Part shown: in pieces, positions 16,780 to 25,953 of the stretch
How the letters are laid out: every line of letters begins with the position of its first letter
How positions within the stretch are numbered: the first letter of the stretch is position 1
Source: Aliiroseovarius marinus
Lineage (GTDB): Bacteria > Pseudomonadota > Alphaproteobacteria > Rhodobacterales > Rhodobacteraceae
Length of the DNA stretch: 38,917 nucleotides
Direction of reading: 5' to 3'
Assembly (NCBI RefSeq): GCF_004360145.1
Contig: NZ_SAIT01000022.1
Coordinates: 1 to 38,917, forward strand
Translations under genes and position numbers: made by a program
Notes under the pieces: model-generated
Seen by the model: only the letters and a program-made list of their open reading frames with translations
What the model was told of the DNA's origin: nothing
Database searches by the model: none

Positions 16780-17880
16780 TCAAATCCAGAATGTGTCATA
16801 GACGGTCGCCGCGCGCGGTCCGTCAGGCGTCATCACGTCAAGCTCGGTGCCCGAGTCCCAATGGGTCATCCGCACCATGCCAATCGCGACACCAGTATTG
16901 AAATCGGGCGAGTTCGCAGCCGAGGTCACCTGCCCCACCTGTCGATCCCCATCCATAAGGGGCCACGCCCGATCGCAGGGCGGCACACCGCCCAGGATCT
17001 CAATCGCCCGCACTTGCTGTACGGGGCCTTCCTTCGCCACACGCAACAGCGCATCGCGCCCGACACAACCAAGGGCGCTTTGGGTCGAACAGAACCGCCC
17101 CAACCCGGCCTCATGCGGGGTGTTTTCGCGGGTCATGTCGTTGCCATAGGACAGCAGCCCACCCTCGACGCGTTCGATGCCATTGGGGCAACCCGCATGG
17201 ACGTCCATGCTTTTCCCCGCTTCCATCAGCGCGTTCCACAGGGGCATCCCAATGTCGGATCCCTCGACGTAGATCTCGAACCCGCCTTGTTTAGAATAGC
17301 CCGACCGGGCAACCACAAGGCTACGCCCCTGAAACTCCAGCCGTTTGTAGCGGAAGAAGCGGATATCGCGCACGGCATCGCCAAAGACCGCCGCCGCCAG
17401 ATCATCCGCTTTCGGCCCCTGAATGGCCAAGGGCGAGACATCCGGTTCATCCACCAGCACATCCAACCGGAAGCCATAAGCCAGCCCCTTCACCCACATG
17501 ATCAGATCACTGTCGGCAATCGAGATCCAGAACCGGTCCTCGTCCAGCTTCACCGCCACCGGATCGTTCAGCATCCCGCCGGTTTCGTCGACCATGGGGA
17601 CATAAAAACACTGCCCATCCTGCATCTTCGACAGGTCGCGCGGGGTGAGCATCTGGATCAGGCGGGCGGCATCGGGGCCACGCACTTCGACCTGACGTTC
17701 ACAAGCGACGTCCCAGACCTGAACGGCATCCTTCAGGTGGCGATAGTCTTCCTCCACCGACCGAAAAACGGTCGGCAGCAACATGTGGTTATACACCGTG
17801 TATCCCTTGACCCCGGCGGCTTCGACGCCATCGGAAAAAGGGGTGCGCCGCAGTCGGCGGGACGGAGAGATCATGGCCAT
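16780..17880 (-). CDS. dmdA: Dimethylsulfoniopropionate demethylase DmdA
   Basis: A 366-residue GcvT-fold enzyme that moves a methyl group from DMSP to tetrahydrofolate, giving methylmercaptopropionate, the first step of the demethylation route. Diagnostic stretches are SRRLRRTPFSDGVEAAGVKG, YTVYNHMLLPTVFRSVEEDY, MLTPRDLSKMQDGQC and LSYGNDMTRENTPHEAGLGR. These are far closer to DmdA than to the glycine-cleavage T protein. ATG 17880 follows GGGAG at 6 nt; a second ATG lies two codons on. acuI directly follows, and DUF1326 ends 32 bp upstream. The neighbouring GntR gene is the likely regulator. Confidence 0.95.
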   Translation of the reverse strand: MAMISPSRRLRRTPFSDGVEAAGVKGYTVYNHMLLPTVFRSVEEDYRHLKDAVQVWDVACERQVEVRGPDAARLIQMLTPRDLSKMQDGQCFYVPMVDETGGMLNDPVAVKLDEDRFWISIADSDLIMWVKGLAYGFRLDVLVDEPDVSPLAIQGPKADDLAAAVFGDAVRDIRFFRYKRLEFQGRSLVVARSGYSKQGGFEIYVEGSDIGMPLWNALMEAGKSMDVHAGCPNGIERVEGGLLSYGNDMTRENTPHEAGLGRFCSTQSALGCVGRDALLRVAKEGPVQQVRAIEILGGVPPCDRAWPLMDGDRQVGQVTSAANSPDFNTGVAIGMVRMTHWDSGTELDVMTPDGPRAATVYDTFWI

Positions 17881-17912
17881 GGGTCGCGCTCCCGTGGGGT
17901 CCTCCGGCCGCC

Positions 17913-18545
17913 TTAGCGACCGGGGCCTTTCCAATCGATTTGGCAGATCTCGGCGGATTTGCCATCAAAGTCCCAGACGCGGCCAAAGGCGCGCACGCGG
18001 GCCTCGTCGGCTTTGGCAACGGTGATATCCGGACCCATCCAGTAGTTGGTGTTGGTGATCACCTGATCCGCACCGCCCTTCCCCGGAACCGGGGTGACCG
18101 AGCCGCGAATGGCCTTGCCAACGATCAGACGGCGGGTGTTGCCTTCGGTTTCGAACGACACGGGTGCACGCTCGGCGCCCAGGAATTCGCTGACCAGCAT
18201 CTTGAACAGACCGGTGGTGCCTTTGGCCGCGCCAGTGAAGATGTGGCAGAGCGCTTCGAACGCCTCGTCCGAGGCACGTTCGTCGATATAGGCCGCCGCT
18301 TTCCAGTTGCCGCGCGCCATGCGGCCCGGGATTTCCAGCAGAAGGCCAACGTTCAGGCCCGCCAGATCCACGTCACCATACTGGCCGCTGTCGATGCGGA
18401 TGCCCGCCCAGCCCATGCAGTAGCCTTCGGTCGGCGGGTGGTCGCCAAGGCTGACCACGCAGGGGCAGAACACTGTGCAGTTGCAGTTGAGGATCAGCTC
18501 CCCTTTGATGGTCCATTCGACCGTGCCAATTTGCGATCCGTCCAT
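17913..18545 (-). CDS. DUF1326 domain protein
   Basis: A 210-residue soluble protein with a Cys-rich N-terminal motif, LNCNCTVFCPCVVSLG, then GYCMGWAGIRID, as in DUF1326. The clustered cysteines suggest metal binding. GGGAGG precedes ATG 18545, one base after the DUF2182 stop. Genes of these two families usually occur as a pair, and here the pair precedes dmdA in one operon. The biochemical function is unknown to me; a link to DMSP sulfur metabolism is suggested only by position. Confidence 0.88.
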   Translation of the reverse strand: MDGSQIGTVEWTIKGELILNCNCTVFCPCVVSLGDHPPTEGYCMGWAGIRIDSGQYGDVDLAGLNVGLLLEIPGRMARGNWKAAAYIDERASDEAFEALCHIFTGAAKGTTGLFKMLVSEFLGAERAPVSFETEGNTRRLIVGKAIRGSVTPVPGKGGADQVITNTNYWMGPDITVAKADEARVRAFGRVWDFDGKSAEICQIDWKGPGR

Positions 18546-18546
18546 G

Positions 18547-19326
18547 TTATCCTCCCTGGACAAGCGCCACGATCCCGCCCGCGATCAGCGCCCAGCCCAA
18601 GGGGCGGGTCAGATAGCGGCCCAGATCGGGCAGTTTTTCAAAAATCATGATGAGAGTGGCGAGCCCCATGAAGGCAAGGTTCATCACCCCACCCACGAAG
18701 CCCAAAAGCATCAGCGCCCAGCAGCAGCCAAGGCAAATCGCGCCCAGACGCAGGCCCAGCGCGACCGCGTTCCAACGGGTCTCGCGCCAGTATTGCATGA
18801 AAAAGGTCATAGGCTGGCGGCATTGGCTGAGGCAGCTGTCCTTCAGAGACGAGAACTGATACGCCCCCGCCCCGATCAGCAATCCACCCGTCAGCCACGG
18901 CGAGACGCTCTGGCCCAGTGGCGACAGAAGCCCAGCGCGAAAGAGCACAAGCTGCCCGGCAGCGGCGATGGCCGCGAATCCCAGCCAGATGGCCAGATAA
19001 CCCGCGACCAGCTCGGCAAAGCCTTGGCGCGATCCTGCGCCCGAGGCGATCATGTCGTCATAGGTGGCGAAGGTCGGCAGAGCCGTAGGAGCCATCATCG
19101 CGGCAGACATCACGGCCCACATGGCGAAAAGCCCCCAGAAGCCAGCCTTGTCAGGCTCGACCACGCAAAGCGACCGCCAGAACTCGGCGCCATAGATGCG
19201 CGATAGCTCTAGCGCGTCTGATGGCAGCGCCATCGCATAAAGAAGCACCCAGCCCACAAGAATGAGCCCGAACAGCGCCAGCCAATGTGGCGCGCCCATC
19301 GTTCTTATCCTTGACGAAACGGACAT
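18547..19326 (-). CDS. DUF2182 integral membrane protein
   Basis: A 259-residue protein with about six membrane segments. The motifs MWAVMSAAMMAPTALPTF, CLSQCRQPMTFF, ICLGCCWALMLLGFVGGVMN and MIFEKLP are those of DUF2182, described as predicted metal-binding integral membrane proteins. The Met and Cys positions within the membrane could bind copper or another metal. ATG 19326 follows GGGGGA; the longer frame to 19398 would run through the operator region. It is the first gene of the dmdA operon and divergent from the GntR gene. Confidence 0.88.
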   Translation of the reverse strand: MSVSSRIRTMGAPHWLALFGLILVGWVLLYAMALPSDALELSRIYGAEFWRSLCVVEPDKAGFWGLFAMWAVMSAAMMAPTALPTFATYDDMIASGAGSRQGFAELVAGYLAIWLGFAAIAAAGQLVLFRAGLLSPLGQSVSPWLTGGLLIGAGAYQFSSLKDSCLSQCRQPMTFFMQYWRETRWNAVALGLRLGAICLGCCWALMLLGFVGGVMNLAFMGLATLIMIFEKLPDLGRYLTRPLGWALIAGGIVALVQGG

Positions 19327-19356
19327 GGTTCCCCCATCTTGCGAGTCGGGATTTAT

Positions 19357-19400
19357 AATGTCTGACAATTGCCGATCTGGCAAGCAAATGTCTGACAATT
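19357..19400. promoter_or_regulatory. Tandem operator-like sites between DUF2182/dmdA operon and GntR gene
   Basis: The 14-mer AATGTCTGACAATT occurs twice (19357-19370 and 19387-19400), start to start exactly 30 bp, about three helical turns. The core TGTC-T-GACA is a perfect palindrome and resembles FadR-subfamily GntR operators (GT-N3-AC). The left copy overlaps a possible minus-strand -10 element (TATAAA, 19352-19357). The right copy ends 15 bp before the GntR start. Binding by the adjacent GntR protein at both promoters is the natural inference. Confidence 0.7.
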
Positions 19401-19415
19401 AGAAAGTGACGCGGC

Positions 19416-20138
19416 GTGAAAACGGACCTGAACGAAAACGAAGACCTCTCGACCCAAATCGCAGAAGCCATTCGCGATGCCATTATCGAGGGCAGCCTGA
19501 TCGTAGATCAACGCCTGCCCTCCGAGGCGGAACTGTGCGAGAAATTCGACGTGGGCCGCTCCACCGTACGCGAGGCGCTGAAACGTCTGGCCGCGCAAAA
19601 CCTGATCCGCACTCAACGCGGAGCTGCAGGCGGGGCATTCGTCAACCGCATGTCCTTTGAAGAGGCCTATGACCAGCAGATCACGACCTCGACCCTGCTT
19701 CTATCCATGAACCGCGTGGATTTCGAAACGGCGTGCGAAGCCCGATACGCACTGGAACGCTCCTGCGCGCCGCTGTCCGCCCAGCGCCGTACGCCGGATC
19801 AACTGGCCACCATGCGGGCGGAAATCCACCGCCAGAGCCAACCGGGCCTAACAGACGAGGCCTTCTGCGCCTCAGACGTGGCCTTCCACCGCGCACTGGT
19901 GGACGGCGCGGGAAATCCGGTGCTGTCTTATCAACTGGCAGGCGCGGTCGAGGCGATGCAGCCGCTGATGAACATGATCACCTATACGCAGAGGGATCGG
20001 GACCGGATCATCGCGCTACACAGTCAGATCGCAGATGCGCTGGAAGCGAAGGACGCCGCGGCGGCCAACGCACGTCTGATAGACCTTGAAACCGAAACCT
20101 TAAAGCTTGCCAAAAGCGCCTTCGCGGCCCGCCGCTGA
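19416..20138 (+). CDS. GntR/FadR-family transcriptional regulator
   Basis: A 240-residue regulator starting at GTG. The N-terminal winged HTH is clear at about residues 14-77 (LPSEAELCEKFDVGRSTVRE, then GAAGGAFV in the wing). The C-terminal all-helical FCD ligand domain has the metal-site pattern DVAFHRALVDGAGNPVL and IIALHSQIADALEAKDAAAA. Metabolite-binding regulators of this class control the adjoining catabolic operon. It is divergent from DUF2182-DUF1326-dmdA-acuI with two operator-like repeats between. The inducer is probably a DMSP-derived acyl compound, by inference only. Confidence 0.92.
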   Translation: MKTDLNENEDLSTQIAEAIRDAIIEGSLIVDQRLPSEAELCEKFDVGRSTVREALKRLAAQNLIRTQRGAAGGAFVNRMSFEEAYDQQITTSTLLLSMNRVDFETACEARYALERSCAPLSAQRRTPDQLATMRAEIHRQSQPGLTDEAFCASDVAFHRALVDGAGNPVLSYQLAGAVEAMQPLMNMITYTQRDRDRIIALHSQIADALEAKDAAAANARLIDLETETLKLAKSAFAARR

Positions 20139-20209
20139 CCCACCTGACAGAATTTTGCGCGCATTTGTGATATGCTGGCGGCATTACACAATATGCATTG
20201 CGAGGGATC

Positions 20210-20824
20210 ATGTCTTTGAAAGTCATTGGAACAGGCTTTGGCCGCACGGGCACGGATTCCATGCGCGAAGCCCTAGATATTCTTGGATTTGGCCCGACGC
20301 ACCACATGTTCGAAGTGCATGACAGCCCTCATCAGTCAGAGATATGGCGCGCGTTGGTCGAAGGCGGGACACCCGATTGGGACCATTTATTCAAGGGATA
20401 TCACGCCTGCGTTGACTGGCCCTCAGCGCATTACTGGCGCGAGCTGATCGACTACTACCCGGATGCCAAGGTGATCCTGACGCAGCGCCCCGCTGAGGAT
20501 TGGTGGCGCAGCATGGAAAAGACGATTCTTAAGTTCGCCAACGCCCGAGACGACCCTGACATGTTTTTCACACAGAAACTCGTTGGTGACATCGTGTTTG
20601 GCGGGCGACCCGTGACACAGGAACATGCCATCTCGGTCTACGAGGCCCACATTCAAGAGGTACAAGACACGGTGCCGAAAGATCGTTTGCTGATTTACAA
20701 TCTTGGTGACGGTTGGGGTCCACTCTGCCACCATCTAGAGGTTGTGATCCCACCGCAGGACTACCCGAACCGAAATGCGCAGAAGTCCTTCACTGATCGC
20801 ATGGATACAGAACAGTCTTCCTAG
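20210..20824 (+). CDS. Sulfotransferase family protein
   Basis: A 204-residue protein with the 5'-PSB/P-loop motif GTGFGRTGTDSMREALDILG at its N-terminus and the family stretches CVDWPSAHYWRELIDYYPDAKVILTQR and LLIYNLGDGWGPLC. These fit the short bacterial PAPS-type sulfotransferase group. Its acceptor is unknown. ATG 20210 is preceded by GAGGG. It stands alone between the GntR gene and the tmRNA gene. The canonical proline in FPHRN-like C-terminal motifs is seen as YPNRN. Confidence 0.85.
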   Translation: MSLKVIGTGFGRTGTDSMREALDILGFGPTHHMFEVHDSPHQSEIWRALVEGGTPDWDHLFKGYHACVDWPSAHYWRELIDYYPDAKVILTQRPAEDWWRSMEKTILKFANARDDPDMFFTQKLVGDIVFGGRPVTQEHAISVYEAHIQEVQDTVPKDRLLIYNLGDGWGPLCHHLEVVIPPQDYPNRNAQKSFTDRMDTEQSS

Positions 20825-20879
20825 ACCAACTATCGTATTTCGCACCAGAATTGCCGCAGCAACCATTTGCAACTGTCAG

Positions 20880-21210
20880 TCCCCCGCCCTATATACAATT
20901 TGTCCCCTCGGGGACTATGGACATAAACGCGCTCGTAATAAGCGGATCGGACCCGGGGGCGGTACCCGGCGCCTCCACCATAATGCACTCAGGGGCATCC
21001 TTCGTTTGGGGACCACCTTGATATCGTGGGGGCGAAATAGGATCGACGGACGTCTAAAGGGGTTAGCTTTGTTTCGGTGAGATACCACCGTTATCGGTTC
21101 ACTTAAGCTAGTTGCAAACGACAACAAAGCTCCGGCAATGGCTCTGGCTGCGTAAGCAGTTCGGGTCGCCGAAACTTAAGCCCCTAGGCCTAGCCGCTTA
21201 GGGCGGGGTT
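20880..21210 (+). ncRNA. ssrA: Two-piece, circularly permuted tmRNA
   Basis: The acceptor half comes first. It ends at 20980 with CGCCTCCACCA, preceded by a T arm CCGGG-GGCGGTA-CCCGG. The coding half begins at 21028 with GGGGGCGAAATAGGATCGACG, whose first seven bases pair with CGCCTCC. The tag frame 21114-21155 encodes ANDNKAPAMALAA then TAA. A 10-bp complementarity between 20882-20891 and 21199-21208 would hold the two mature pieces together. Bases 20981-21027 are the spacer removed on processing. With SmpB it frees stalled ribosomes. The order, acceptor before coding, is the alphaproteobacterial permuted form. The outer ends are estimates. Confidence 0.93.
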
Positions 21211-21211
21211 C

Positions 21212-21245
21212 GCAGGCACCTGGCAACAGAAGCCTGCACTTTCCC
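21212..21245 (+). terminator. Hairpin at the end of the tmRNA gene
   Basis: GCAGGC (21212-21217) and GCCTGC (21232-21237) form a 6-bp stem followed by a short ACTTTCCCCC tail. It may end the tmRNA precursor or belong to the mature coding piece; the T run is only three bases. Confidence 0.4.
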
Positions 21246-21293
21246 CCATCATTTTCGCTTGCAATCGGATGCGCTTCGCGCCCCTATCCGCGC

Positions 21294-22538
21294 ATGAGCC
21301 CGTCGCTGTCCGAACTTACCCGTGTCTTCACCCGCATTGGCCTGATGTCCTTTGGCGGGCCAGCGGCGCAGATTGCCGTCATGCACAAGGAATTGGTCGA
21401 GGACCGCCCGTGGCTGAGTGAGGATCAGTTCCTACGTGCGCTGTCCTTTTGCATGCTCTTACCCGGCCCTGAGGCGATGCAGCTGTGCACCTATGCGGGC
21501 TGGCGGCTGCGCGGCACGTTGGGCGGGCTGATCGCGGGGCTGTTGTTTGTCCTTCCCGGAGCTGCGGTCATGTTCGCCCTGGTTCTGGCCTATGCAAATT
21601 GGGGCAACATCCCGGCGGTCGAGGCGTTGTTTCTTGGGATCAAGGCCACTGTCATCGTCGTGGTTCTGCAAGCCCTGTGGCGGTTGGGACGTAAAACCCT
21701 GAAACGCCCGCTGCATTGGGGCATCGCGCTGATGGCTTTTGTGGCGCTCTATCTGTTTGGACTTCCGTTCCCTCTGGTGATCGTTGCAGCCGCTGCTTTT
21801 GGTGCGTTGCGCCCCGTCTCTCAAAGCGCTGTCACGCCAGCTCCGACCCCACAGACCCGCGCAACCCTCGGCACTATCGCCCTCTGGGGCACGCTCTGGG
21901 TCGCACCGATCATTCTCGCGCTCCTCTTAGGCGCCGACTTCCTTGTGGATGTCGGGCTCTTCTTCTCAAAACTCTCCGTGGTCAGCTTTGGCGGCGCCTA
22001 TGCGGTGCTGGCCTACATGGCGCAGGCCGCGGTCGAGGCCGAGGGCTGGATCAGCGCAGGCCAGATGGTGGACGGGCTGGGATTGGCCGAGACCACCCCC
22101 GGCCCCTTGATCCTCGTCACGCAGTTCGTAGGCTTCATGGCGGGCTACAATCTGGCGGGCGTGGGGCTGGGTTTCGCGGCTGGTCTGATGACGCTCTGGA
22201 CCACCTTTGTGCCCTGCTTCCTGTGGATCTTTACCGCAGCCCCCCATGTGGAATGGCTGACCAGCCAACCCCGGCTGGACGCCGCCCTGCGCGCGATCAC
22301 CGCCGCCATTGTCGGCGTCATCGCCAATCTGATGCTGTGGTTTGCGATGGCCGTGTTCTTTACCCGCACCCTACCAATCTGGGACGGATTTCCTGGCGCG
22401 CGCCCGGACGTAAGCTCGGTTGACCTGACAGCCGTCGGCCTCTGCGCCCTATCGGCTCTGTTGCTCACCCGTCTGTCCCTGCCCGTCACCCTGATCTGCA
22501 TGGCGCTGGCCGGGCTTGGCTACAATCTGGTCGCCTGA
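21294..22538 (+). CDS. chrA: Chromate transporter ChrA family
   Basis: A 414-residue membrane protein made of two CHR domains. The first has FTRIGLMSFGGPAAQIAVMH and LLPGPEAMQL, the second FFSKLSVVSFGGAYAVLAYM and AETTPGPLILVTQFVGF. The repeated FGG and PGP motifs define the family, which exports chromate or, in some members, other oxyanions. Length and two-domain layout are normal. No clear ribosome site precedes ATG 21294, although it is the first good start after the tmRNA gene. sspB starts 68 bp downstream. Confidence 0.92.
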   Translation: MSPSLSELTRVFTRIGLMSFGGPAAQIAVMHKELVEDRPWLSEDQFLRALSFCMLLPGPEAMQLCTYAGWRLRGTLGGLIAGLLFVLPGAAVMFALVLAYANWGNIPAVEALFLGIKATVIVVVLQALWRLGRKTLKRPLHWGIALMAFVALYLFGLPFPLVIVAAAAFGALRPVSQSAVTPAPTPQTRATLGTIALWGTLWVAPIILALLLGADFLVDVGLFFSKLSVVSFGGAYAVLAYMAQAAVEAEGWISAGQMVDGLGLAETTPGPLILVTQFVGFMAGYNLAGVGLGFAAGLMTLWTTFVPCFLWIFTAAPHVEWLTSQPRLDAALRAITAAIVGVIANLMLWFAMAVFFTRTLPIWDGFPGARPDVSSVDLTAVGLCALSALLLTRLSLPVTLICMALAGLGYNLVA

Positions 22539-22606
22539 TCACTTCCCATCTTCCCTTCCCCGCGCCCTGCCCCTATTCTGACCCAAAGCGCAGGAGGATC
22601 ACCCGC

Positions 22607-23128
22607 ATGTCCGACCAGATCGACTATGGAAACCTGATGCATGACGCCATGCGCAGTCTGATCCGCAAAGTTCTGGATGATGTCGCGCGTGACGGTCTGC
22701 CCGGAGAGCACCATTTCTTCATCAATTTCGACACGCATCACGAGGATGTCGAGATCGCGGACTGGATGGTGGATCGCTTCCCCGACGACATGACCATCGT
22801 CCTACAACACTGGTTCGAAGATCTGGACGTGCGCCCGGATGGATTCGCCGTGACGCTGAATTTCGGCGACGTGCCCGAGCGCCTTTATGTGCCCTTTGAT
22901 GCCATCCGCACCTTCGTGGACCCCTCGGTCGAGTTCGGCCTGCGGTTTGAACTTCAGGAAGAACATCACCCGGATCTGCATCTGGCCGGAGACGAAGATC
23001 TTCTGGCCGAAGAAGAGCAGCCCGTGGCGGACCCCGAACATGACGATACCGAAGCGGCCTTTGCCGAGGATGTGGAAGAAGAGCAGCACGACGCAGAAAT
23101 TGTCAGCCTGGACAGTTTCCGCAAATAA
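22607..23128 (+). CDS. sspB: SspB family ClpXP adaptor
   Basis: A 173-residue protein with the alphaproteobacterial SspB pattern: IDYGNLMHDAMRSLIRKVL, EHHFFINFDTHHEDVEI, MTIVLQHWFEDLDV and an LNFGDVPERLYVPFDAI stretch. These form the tag-binding fold. A long acidic linker follows (about residues 125-163), and the C-terminus ends VSLDSFRK, the likely ClpX-docking tail. It delivers SsrA-tagged proteins to ClpXP. The tmRNA gene that makes the tag lies 1.4 kb upstream. AGGAGG precedes the ATG. Confidence 0.93.
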   Translation: MSDQIDYGNLMHDAMRSLIRKVLDDVARDGLPGEHHFFINFDTHHEDVEIADWMVDRFPDDMTIVLQHWFEDLDVRPDGFAVTLNFGDVPERLYVPFDAIRTFVDPSVEFGLRFELQEEHHPDLHLAGDEDLLAEEEQPVADPEHDDTEAAFAEDVEEEQHDAEIVSLDSFRK

Positions 23129-23208
23129 CTCCGCCGTCGCGGATCATCGCCATACAGCCGTTACATTCCCCCGCCAGACTGCGAAAAACGTCAGTTGTGG
23201 GGACTGTG

Positions 23209-23766
23209 ATGGCTTCGAATATCTCTCTTTTTCTAGGGCAAATGCTGCGGCGCCCGACGCAGGTGGTGGCGATCGCGCCGTCCTCGGCCGCTGTGGCACG
23301 CAAGATGACCGAGGGGCTGGAAGACACCACCGGTCCCGTGGTGGAAATCGGCCCCGGCACTGGCAGCTTCACCCGCGCCATTCTGAAACGCGGGGTGGCG
23401 CCTGAGCGCCTGACCCTTCTGGAAACCAACCCCGAGTTCTGCAAGGCGCTGACCCGCGACTTTCCGGGTGTTACCGTCCTGAACCGTCCCGCGCAGGACA
23501 TCCGCGATCTTGGGCTGACAGACATCGGCGCCGTGATCTCGGGCGTGCCGGTTCTGGCCCGCCCAACTATCCAGCGCGAGGTTTTGGGGCGTGCCTTCGA
23601 CGTGATGTCTCCGCGCGGGTTCTTCACCCAGATCACCTATGCGCCGAACAGCCCTGTCTCGGAAGAGATGCAAATCGAGCTCGGGATTTACGCCCGCCAT
23701 CGCGGTGTGGTGTGGGGCAACCTGCCCCCGGCCCGTGTCTACGAATTCCGCCGTCAGACGCACTAA
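23209..23766 (+). CDS. Small SAM-dependent methyltransferase (PmtA-like)
   Basis: A 185-residue protein with SAM motif I VVEIGPGTGSFTRAIL and the acidic end of strand 2 LTLLETNPEFC. The stretch FLGQMLRRPTQVVAIAPSSAAVARKM and the APNSPV C-terminal part fit the phospholipid N-methyltransferase/rRNA dimethylase-like group. Membrane phosphatidylethanolamine could be the substrate, but a hypothetical role is safer. I chose ATG 23209, preceded by GGGGA, over the in-frame GTG at 23197. It lies between sspB and fumC on the same strand. Confidence 0.78.
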   Translation: MASNISLFLGQMLRRPTQVVAIAPSSAAVARKMTEGLEDTTGPVVEIGPGTGSFTRAILKRGVAPERLTLLETNPEFCKALTRDFPGVTVLNRPAQDIRDLGLTDIGAVISGVPVLARPTIQREVLGRAFDVMSPRGFFTQITYAPNSPVSEEMQIELGIYARHRGVVWGNLPPARVYEFRRQTH

Positions 23767-23782
23767 TGCCAGTCTGCACAGA

Positions 23783-23808
23783 GGATACCGCAATCGTTAG
23801 CGGTATCC
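23783..23808. repeat. Perfect 9-bp inverted repeat upstream of fumC
   Basis: GGATACCGC (23783-23791) and GCGGTATCC (23800-23808) flank an 8-nt loop, and CGGTATAC follows at once. There is no T run, so it could be an operator, a transcript-end hairpin of the methyltransferase gene, or both. Confidence 0.5.
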
Positions 23809-23882
23809 CACGGTATACAGGATTGAACTTTGCGCCCATTCCGCTATGAAGAACGCGGTATTTTTGACAAAGGCGCAAAGAC

Positions 23883-25276
<1,394 letters not shown>

Positions 25277-25277
<1 letters not shown>

Positions 25278-25459
25278 TGGAAAAGCCGGTCAACCTGAAC
25301 CGGTATCGAAAAGAAAAAGCGCGGGCCGACAAAAAGGCCCGCGCAGACCAGAACGCGGTGAAATTTGGCCGGACCAAGGCCCAGAAAGACGCCGAAAAAG
25401 CTGAAACGGCGCGGATCACGCGGCTGTTCGACGGTCACAAACAGGATCGTGACGAATGA
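25277..25459 (+). CDS. DUF4169 small protein
   Basis: A 60-residue, very basic and charged protein (VNLNRYRKEKARADKKARADQN, then VKFGRTKAQK) of the DUF4169 family, which in Rhodobacterales usually sits behind fumC. The ATG overlaps the fumC stop by one base. Function is unknown; nucleic acid contact is suggested only by charge. Its stop overlaps the next ATG (ATGA). Confidence 0.85.
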
Positions 25460-25953
25460 GACGCCAGTTGTTTGGCGTCATCGGCTTCACAGTCACAGCC
25501 CTCGCCACAGGGATCTGTTTGAATTTTCTGTTTATGTCCGTTTCGGCACTTTGCGAGACCCCAGGCTCAAATATCCCCTACTATAGATCCTATGGAAACT
25601 TCTGGGCCATTCTAGACAGCCACTTCATTGGGTCCAAGCGCGACAACTACATCTACTATCCCACGCTTCTCCTCAACTCAGTCATTCTTGGAGTGCCAAG
25701 CTGTCTGGTGGTTCTAAGTTTCATCAACTGGCTTGTCCCCAGAACAAGAGCTAGTATTGCTGTAGTCGCCGCTGCGAGCTTGCCGCCGATAGTCGTTTCG
25801 GTTTTCATCCTTACGGTCGCTCTCACACACCGAACACACGGATATGTTGGGAGTTGGAGTTGGCCATCTCTACCAAAATGGGCCGAAGCAGCATCCTGCA
25901 CCCGAACAGTTGACCGTAAGAACTGGTTCATATTCAGGGGAACCCCGCTTTGA
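25456..25953 (+). CDS. Inserted ORFan membrane protein
   Basis: A 165-residue protein I do not recognise. Three hydrophobic segments are visible, at about 8-32 (GVIGFTVTALATGICLNFLF), 68-92 and 98-121. The C-terminus is Trp-rich (GSWSWPSLPKWAEAA). It is less GC-rich than its neighbours and uses rarer codons such as ATA and AGA. It sits between DUF4169 and the ribbon-helix-helix gene, which are normally adjacent, with overlaps at both ends: ATGA at 25456 and TTGA at 25950. That arrangement suggests insertion of a 494-bp segment, possibly acquired by transfer. Confidence 0.55.
   Translation: MRRQLFGVIGFTVTALATGICLNFLFMSVSALCETPGSNIPYYRSYGNFWAILDSHFIGSKRDNYIYYPTLLLNSVILGVPSCLVVLSFINWLVPRTRASIAVVAAASLPPIVVSVFILTVALTHRTHGYVGSWSWPSLPKWAEAASCTRTVDRKNWFIFRGTPL

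Noticed and set aside
16678-17916. 412-codon plus-strand frame
   Set aside because: Exact antisense shadow of dmdA, a high-GC artefact with no ribosome site or family motifs.
20775-21127. Protein-coding frames on both strands across 20775-21127
   Set aside because: The region is the two-piece tmRNA gene; paired stems and the tag frame explain the sequence.
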